Assembly: GCA_021780415.1 (NCBI GenBank)
Contig: JAJXYW010000011.1
Span: forward strand, 1 to 19,899
DNA from: Acidobacteriota bacterium
Lineage (GTDB): Bacteria > Acidobacteriota > Terriglobia > Terriglobales > Acidobacteriaceae
Direction of reading: 5' to 3'
DNA length: 19,899 nt
Within the stretch, counting starts at the first letter, position 1; every line of letters starts with the position of its first letter. The notes under the pieces were generated by a model, which searched no databases, had not been told where the DNA came from, and was given only the letters and a program-made list of their open reading frames with translations. Shown here in pieces: positions 14,641-19,899 of the stretch. Both the position numbers and the translations under genes were made by a program.

Positions 14641-16869
14641 CTAGTGGAGGTCGAGGGAATAGAAGTTGCCGGTGAAGATGCGGGCGCGGATGAGGGGACG
14701 ATTGTCGAGGCTGAGGCCTCCGAAGACGTAGTCGACGGCGTCGTGCTGGCGGGAGTCGGCGAGGCGGACGATCTCGTCGACGTGGCCGTCGGGGATGGAG
14801 ATGCGGTCGATGGGTTGGGAGGGGTCGAGGGAGGCGTGAAGGAAGAGATAACGGCTGTCGGGAGACCAGACGGGATCTGCGCCAGAGGTGACGGGAAGAG
14901 TGGCCCAGGTGTGGGATGCGACGGTGTAGAGGCGGACCTGGCGCTGGTCGACGGAGAGAGCGGCGATGTAGCGGCCGTCTGGGGACCAGCGGGGACTGAA
15001 GAGGCCGGTGGAACCGGGAACTTCCTGGAGGGCGCCGGTGGCGACGTCGACGAGGTGGAGGGTGCGGGTGGGATTGTCCTTACCCATGGTGTCATTGGTG
15101 TTACCGAAGATGATGGATTTGCCATCTGGAGACCAGGAGGGGTCGGCTGCGTTGTGCCCCTCGCGGAGGAGGGGGCGGAAGCCACCGCCGTTGGCGCCAG
15201 TGATGTAGATTTGCCAGGCTTTTCCGGGTTCGCGGGCCATAAGGGCGATGCGGGAATCGTCTGGAGACCAGCGGGCGAGGAAGGTGCTGATGTTGTCGGG
15301 GGTGACCTGGAGCTTTTGGGTGCCGTCGGAACGGGCGCGCCAGAGCTGGCCCTGGGTGTCGGTCCAGACGACCCAGTGGGCGTCGCGGGAGTATTCGGCG
15401 CGGACGGCGTCGGATAGGAAGCCCTTGACGGGGATGAGTTCGCCGGTGGGAGAGACGGATTCAAGCTCGGAGCGGGCGTCGGCTCCCATGAAGAAGATGC
15501 GGCTGCCGGAGTGGGCGGCGATGGGGGATTCGAAGCGAAGGGGGCCGTCCGTGAGGCGGATGGGGTTGGAGGTGGAGGTTCCGGAGAGCTTCCAGAGGTC
15601 GTCGTTGCCGCCTTTGGAGGACTGGAAGACGAAGGAGCGACCGTCGGCGGTCCAGACGCCGCAGCACTCGCTGGCGGGCTGGTTGAAGCCGTCGAGGATG
15701 CGGCGGGGGGTGCGATCGGAGGGGGTGATCTGCCAGAGGGAGAGGGTATGGGCGAGGGGATCGAGGATGGTGAAGCGGAGGAGCTTGCCGTTGGGCTCCC
15801 AGCGAAGCCAGAAGGCGCGGCCAGGGAGCGAGGCGTAGTGGGTCGGCTGCTGGCTGGAGAGATGGGTGAGGTAGAGATCGTTGCCGTTGGCGTAGAGGAC
15901 GCTTTGCCCGTCGGGCATCCAGGTGGCGTCGTGGGCAAGGACATCGCCGACGCGGAGGGCGGAGCCGCCGATGGTGGGGACGACCCAGAGAGGCTGCTCG
16001 GACTCGGGGGAGAGATGGTCGCGGAGGAGGAGGCGGGAGCCGTCGGGAGAGATGTCGCCGAGAGCGGGGCTGGCGACTTCAGAGGGAATATTGATGGGCT
16101 CGACGAGGCCGCCGGAGATGGTGATGGCGGAGAGGATGGAGCGGCCGCCGTCGATGGCTGCGGCGTAGAGGTGGACGCCGTCGGTGGCGGCGGCAGCGAG
16201 GTTCTCCATGCTGTCGATGCCGGGAGCGAGGTGGCCGTTGTGGGTGATCTGGGTAATGTGGGGAGGGACGGTGGAGGCGTGGGTGGCTTCGAGGTAATAA
16301 CCGGCAGCGAAAAATGCTGCTGCGACGATGAGGAGGGAGGCCCAGAGGATTGGGTTGGGGCGGGCCTGGTGCGTCGGAGGGGATGTGGCGGTGAGGCTGG
16401 CGGCGGCGGGGGGTGCGTCGGCGGATGCGGTTGGGCCACCAGGAGGGGTGGTGGTGGTGGTCATAGGGATAGGGAGGCGGGTGGTGGGTGTTCTGTCAGC
16501 GGGGGCGTCGCTGAGGGCGGTGGGCGGAGGCTCGACGACGCCTACGGGAGCGATGAAGCGGTAGCCGCGGCGGGAAAGGGTCTCGATGAAGCGGGGGTTT
16601 TCCGCGGAGTCGCCGAGGGCCTCGCGGATTTTGTTGATGGCGGTGCCGAGGGAGTGGTCGAAGTCGACGACGGTGTCTTTGCCCCAGAGTCGAGACTGGA
16701 GTTCTTCACGGGTGACGACCTGTCCGGGCTTCTCGAGCAGGGTCGTCAGGACTTTGAATGGTTGGCCCTGGAGCTTAATTCTGAAGCCAGCTTTCCAGAG
16801 CTCTCCGGCCTGCAGGTCGATCTCGTAGAGTCCAAAGCTGAGCCTCGTATTGGTAATCTGACTTGTCAT
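14641..16869 (-). CDS. Membrane-anchored winged-helix regulator with TolB/PD40 propeller
   Basis: This 742-residue one-component regulator has an OmpR/PhoB-type winged helix at about residues 8-95, containing PFKVLTTLLEKPGQVVTREE, then HSLGTAINKIREALGD as recognition helix and RRGYRFIAPV as wing. A Pro/Thr-rich linker follows. A single membrane span lies at about 173-193 (ILWASLLIVAAAFFAAGYYL). The rest is a periplasmic beta-propeller with repeats such as WSPDDSRIALM, WSPDGKSIIFG, WSPDGRYIAAL and WSPDSRYLFLH. There is no receiver domain. The plan is that of CadC/ToxR-like proteins, with the propeller as presumed sensor. The ATG at 16869 starts just before the winged helix. An upstream TTG (16935) would add 22 unlikely residues. 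It is divergent from the TonB receptor and upstream of the glucosidase and permease, its likely targets. Confidence 0.88.
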   Translation of the reverse strand: MTSQITNTRLSFGLYEIDLQAGELWKAGFRIKLQGQPFKVLTTLLEKPGQVVTREELQSRLWGKDTVVDFDHSLGTAINKIREALGDSAENPRFIETLSRRGYRFIAPVGVVEPPPTALSDAPADRTPTTRLPIPMTTTTTPPGGPTASADAPPAAASLTATSPPTHQARPNPILWASLLIVAAAFFAAGYYLEATHASTVPPHITQITHNGHLAPGIDSMENLAAAATDGVHLYAAAIDGGRSILSAITISGGLVEPINIPSEVASPALGDISPDGSRLLLRDHLSPESEQPLWVVPTIGGSALRVGDVLAHDATWMPDGQSVLYANGNDLYLTHLSSQQPTHYASLPGRAFWLRWEPNGKLLRFTILDPLAHTLSLWQITPSDRTPRRILDGFNQPASECCGVWTADGRSFVFQSSKGGNDDLWKLSGTSTSNPIRLTDGPLRFESPIAAHSGSRIFFMGADARSELESVSPTGELIPVKGFLSDAVRAEYSRDAHWVVWTDTQGQLWRARSDGTQKLQVTPDNISTFLARWSPDDSRIALMAREPGKAWQIYITGANGGGFRPLLREGHNAADPSWSPDGKSIIFGNTNDTMGKDNPTRTLHLVDVATGALQEVPGSTGLFSPRWSPDGRYIAALSVDQRQVRLYTVASHTWATLPVTSGADPVWSPDSRYLFLHASLDPSQPIDRISIPDGHVDEIVRLADSRQHDAVDYVFGGLSLDNRPLIRARIFTGNFYSLDLH

Positions 16870-16923
16870 TTCATCGCAAAAGCCTCGCGCTCTAGACTGT
16901 ACCACTACTTGACGCAGATGATG

Positions 16924-16941
16924 AGTGGCATTCAAGCCACT
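16924..16941. promoter_or_regulatory. Dyad in the regulator/receptor divergent region
   Basis: A perfect 6-base inverted repeat AGTGGC-N6-GCCACT lies 55-72 bases upstream of the regulator start and about 175 bases before the receptor. No T-tract follows. It is a candidate binding site for the adjacent winged-helix regulator or another factor. OmpR-type proteins more often use direct repeats, which weakens the link. Confidence 0.3.
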
Positions 16942-17059
16942 GATTTACTGGCACTTGTTGGGAGATAAAAAAAAGAGCCACAAAGGGACTGAAGAAGATT
17001 GCGTTGAGGTGCGCAGTTTCCGCAACGTAGCGAGCGAACCTTCCCTAGGACTTTGCTTT

Positions 17060-17076
17060 ATCGGCATGTAACCGAT
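17060..17076. promoter_or_regulatory. Dyad just upstream of the TonB receptor gene
   Basis: ATCGG-N7-CCGAT is a perfect inverted repeat about 40 bases before the receptor start, in the place where an operator or leader structure would act. The nearby TTGCTT is not followed by a convincing -10 at proper distance, so the promoter itself is unresolved. Confidence 0.3.
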
Positions 17077-17114
17077 GACAGGGACCGGGAAGGATATTTG
17101 GAGGCAATATTAAT

Positions 17115-19899
17115 ATGCAACCTATTATTACAACCATCCGTATGGGACACCGGATTGCACGGGTTCTGATGGTGGTTTGTTTACTGGCGGTGTCGTGGAA
17201 TGTGCTGCGGGCGCAGAGCGATACCGGGCGCGTTCTAGGCACGGTTGCCGACGCAACGGGCGCCATGATTCCGGGGGCCACGATTACCCTGACTGACACC
17301 GATACGGGCGCAGTGGAAACCAGGATGTCTGGCGCCGATGGAGTGTTCAGCTTTCCGGCGCTGCTTCGCGGTCGTTACAGCATAGCGGTTTCGGCCAATG
17401 GCTTCTCTAAAGAGCAGCAGGCATTCGATTTGCAGATTCAGCAGGTGCAGACGATCGAGTTTAAGCTGAAAACAGGTGCGGCGACCACAACCGTTGAAGT
17501 GACGGGTGCGGCACCGATTGTCGACCTTGCGACTTCATCGACCGGTGAGGTGATCCAGGGGCGCCAGGTGGTTGACCTGCCGCTGAGCCAGCGCAACTTT
17601 CTGGAGTTGGCGACGCTGACGCCGGGCGTGACTCATGGAGCCTATGGCTCGGATGCGTCGGGCATCAATCAGAATGTGGAGACGATGCGCTATGCCGATA
17701 GTGGCGGTGGCGCGTTGACGGTGAACGGGTTGCGCGCACAGTCCAACAACTTCCTGCTGGACGGCGCGGACAACAACGAGTCGCTGGTGAATACGATCGT
17801 GATCTTTCCTTCGCCGGATGCGGTTCAGGAGTTCCGCATCACCACGGCGGTAGCGCCGGCGGAGTTTGGCCGCGCTGGCGGAGCCATTGTCAACGCATCG
17901 ATCAAGTCTGGTACGAACCAGATTCACGGAACACTGTTCGGCTACTTCCGCGACCAGATCTTCGACGCGAACCCGCTGTACTTCGCGCCTCCGGGGACGG
18001 CACTGCCTCCGTTCCAACGGAAGCAGTTTGGCTTTGCCGCGGGTGGACCGCTGTGGAAGAACAAACTTTTCATCTTTGGCGATTATCAGGCGTTACGGCA
18101 GAAGCAGCCGCAGGATTCAGGGTTCCAGACGGTTCCGACGGCGTTGATGCGGCAGGGCAACTTTACGGAGTTGCTGGGGCAGAAGACGACAACGTTACCA
18201 TTTCCTGGGCTGACCGGATGCAGCAGTGTGACGACGGCCAACGGGCACGTATACAGCACGACGGCTGCGAATGCGCAGCAGATCTTCAATGCGAGCGCCG
18301 ACAACGGCGCGATCTTTGATCCGGTGACGTGCACTCAGTTTACCTCCGGCGGCGTGGCCAACGTGATACCGACGGCGCGCGCCAACGCGGCGGGCCTGAA
18401 GTACTTCAATGCGTACAATCTGCCGAACACCCCAGGCGTGATCAACAACTACTTTGTCACTCGCCACAACATTACCAACTACAACGACTTCGACGTGCGG
18501 CTGGACTATCACTTGTCGGCGAAGGACCAGTTGTTTGTGCGGTACAGCTATGGGCAGGACAACAACACGATTACGAGCCTGTTCACGAATCTTCCAGCAG
18601 GCTTTGCATCGGGAAACAACGTCAACCATCCGCGCTCGATTGTGGGCGGGTATACCCGGATTCTCACTGCGAATCTGATCAACGAGTTCCACTTTGGCTA
18701 CAACCGGCCAGAGTATGCGTACATCAATCCGCAGGAGGGCGAGCCGGTATCGGCGAACCTCGGGATCGTCAATGCGAACCGCAGCCCGCTGTTGGGTGGT
18801 GGAGCACTGATCGGTGGCAACAATGGTGAGATTGCGTATACCGGTGACGGTGGCCCCTACTCGGTGCCACAGAAGACGTTCCAGTATGTGGATGCGATCA
18901 CGTACACGCATGGCGCGCACACCTTCAAGGCGGGTGCGAACATCATGCGTCGGGAAGTGGACTTCTTCCAGGGAAACTCCTCGAAGGGTTATTTTGTTAT
19001 CGGCGGCGTGAATTACCCGGGCACCGGCCGCTTCACTGGCTATGAGGCTTCGGAGCTGCTGGCGGGCTTCTCGGACTATGAGATTGGCGCGGCGAGCACG
19101 TACTTCAAGACGTTCAGCTATGAGACCGGCTATTTTGTGCAGGACGACTGGAAAGTCAACCGGCGGCTCGTACTGAATCTTGGACTTCGTTACGATCTCT
19201 ACACGTATCCGTATGAGCAGAACAACAACCAGGCGAACTACGACATTGCGACCGGCCAACTGCTGTTTGCAGGAGTCAATGGCAATTCGCGCTCGCTGGT
19301 CAATACAGACAAGAAGGACTTCGCACCGCGTATCGGGTTTGCCTATGATCTGTTCGGTAATGGCAAGACCTCAGTGCGTGGCGGTTACGGCATCTTCTAC
19401 TTCCTCGATCGCGGTGGTGTCGGCAACCAACTCTCCAACAACCCCGGCTTCAACGGTGTGCAGGAGTACACGGCGACCAGTGGGTACCGCGTAACGCTGG
19501 TTGGACAGGGTCCGTTGAATGACAACAATAGCGTGGATGCGACAAAGCCGCTGCCGCTGCCGATCTTCGGCGCAGCTGCGGTGACGCCGGCTATGCTGGC
19601 GAACTCGAGCGTGATTGCGCAAATGCCAAACAACCGCACCAGCATGGTGCAGCAGTACAACCTGCAACTGCAGCAGCAGATCGATCGCTTCACGTCGTTC
19701 ACGATTGCGTATGTGGGCAACAAGAGCGACCACCTGATGACGTGGTTCAACGCCAATGCGCCGGTGCTGGGAACGGGCCTTCCGACCTACAGCAATCGTC
19801 AGACGATTGACGAAGGCGACGCCGAGGGTACGGGCCGTTACAACGGTCTGCAACTCTCGATCAACCGCAATGTTGGTAACAACCTGCTGGTGACGGGTG
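17115..19899 (+). CDS. Oar-like TonB-dependent receptor, 3' part beyond window
   Basis: The frame is open for 928 codons to the window edge, so the gene is partial. The signal peptide covers residues 1-33 (ending LRA before QSDTG). A carboxypeptidase-regulatory-like domain follows at about 36-115, with GRVLGTVADATGAMIPGATI and DGVFSFPALLRGRYSI. The plug domain runs at about 130-275 (VNGLRAQSNNFLLDGADNNE from residue 203, then EFGRAGGAIVNASIKSGTNQ). The start of the outer-membrane barrel comes after that, including FGFAAGGPLWKNKLFIFGDY. Such receptors are abundant in acidobacteria and take up substrates such as oligosaccharides using TonB energy. The ATG at 17115 has GGAGG 10 bases upstream. 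It is divergent from the winged-helix/PD40 regulator and likely controlled by it. The substrate is inferred only from the neighbouring glucosidase. Base composition is more balanced than in the genes to its left. Confidence 0.9.
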   Translation, partial: MQPIITTIRMGHRIARVLMVVCLLAVSWNVLRAQSDTGRVLGTVADATGAMIPGATITLTDTDTGAVETRMSGADGVFSFPALLRGRYSIAVSANGFSKEQQAFDLQIQQVQTIEFKLKTGAATTTVEVTGAAPIVDLATSSTGEVIQGRQVVDLPLSQRNFLELATLTPGVTHGAYGSDASGINQNVETMRYADSGGGALTVNGLRAQSNNFLLDGADNNESLVNTIVIFPSPDAVQEFRITTAVAPAEFGRAGGAIVNASIKSGTNQIHGTLFGYFRDQIFDANPLYFAPPGTALPPFQRKQFGFAAGGPLWKNKLFIFGDYQALRQKQPQDSGFQTVPTALMRQGNFTELLGQKTTTLPFPGLTGCSSVTTANGHVYSTTAANAQQIFNASADNGAIFDPVTCTQFTSGGVANVIPTARANAAGLKYFNAYNLPNTPGVINNYFVTRHNITNYNDFDVRLDYHLSAKDQLFVRYSYGQDNNTITSLFTNLPAGFASGNNVNHPRSIVGGYTRILTANLINEFHFGYNRPEYAYINPQEGEPVSANLGIVNANRSPLLGGGALIGGNNGEIAYTGDGGPYSVPQKTFQYVDAITYTHGAHTFKAGANIMRREVDFFQGNSSKGYFVIGGVNYPGTGRFTGYEASELLAGFSDYEIGAASTYFKTFSYETGYFVQDDWKVNRRLVLNLGLRYDLYTYPYEQNNNQANYDIATGQLLFAGVNGNSRSLVNTDKKDFAPRIGFAYDLFGNGKTSVRGGYGIFYFLDRGGVGNQLSNNPGFNGVQEYTATSGYRVTLVGQGPLNDNNSVDATKPLPLPIFGAAAVTPAMLANSSVIAQMPNNRTSMVQQYNLQLQQQIDRFTSFTIAYVGNKSDHLMTWFNANAPVLGTGLPTYSNRQTIDEGDAEGTGRYNGLQLSINRNVGNNLLVTG

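Noticed and set aside
14619..16439. Minus-strand open frame of 606 codons
   Set aside because: It is an out-of-frame shadow of the regulator, with a Pro/Ser/Thr-only composition.
15511..16968. Plus-strand open frame of 485 codons
   Set aside because: It is antisense to the winged-helix/PD40 regulator, and its product is Gly/Glu-rich nonsense.
1..19899. CRISPR array, tRNA or rRNA genes, riboswitch
   Set aside because: No regularly spaced repeats, cloverleaf or rRNA core sequences were recognised by reading. A covariance-model search could not be run.

Overview
The window looks like chromosomal DNA of a GC-rich acidobacterium, probably family Acidobacteriaceae (Terriglobia; Granulicella/Terriglobus/Edaphobacter-like). 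This rests on gene types rather than on a marker gene. They are an Oar-like TonB-dependent receptor with an N-terminal carboxypeptidase-regulatory domain, a one-component regulator joining an OmpR-type winged helix to a TolB/PD40 propeller, and a large secreted TIG/Ig-like protein. No rRNA or tRNA was seen.

Positions 1-3955 are an accessory segment. It holds a hipBA toxin-antitoxin operon (minus strand) with an AT-rich, operator-like control region. A minus-strand tyrosine recombinase with its own terminator follows, and then two decayed transposase fragments of different families lying almost end to end (plus strand 3315-3655, minus strand 3680-3883). This part lacks the strong G-over-C excess that the + strand shows further right.

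Positions 3956-10360 hold a secreted protein of an acidobacterial type, thioredoxin reductase (trxB), a divergent 66-residue protein, and a two-gene plus-strand operon (6383-10079). The operon encodes a small secreted beta-rich protein and a 984-residue secreted protein. The large protein keeps the frame of a matrixin-type metallopeptidase, but all its zinc-ligand positions are replaced. A 29-base inverted repeat with a 50-base loop (10261-10368) lies between this operon and the next, convergent gene.

Positions 10367-19899 look like a sugar-use locus. A TonB-dependent receptor (17115 onward, cut by the window end) is transcribed away from a membrane-anchored winged-helix/PD40 regulator (14641-16869). 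Behind the regulator, on the same strand, come a secreted GH31 alpha-glucosidase (11930-14506, with a good promoter of its own) and an FHS-family sugar permease (10367-11722). The inferred working is outer-membrane uptake, periplasmic cleavage of an alpha-glucoside, inner-membrane import of the monosaccharide, and control by a regulator that may sense the periplasm through its propeller.
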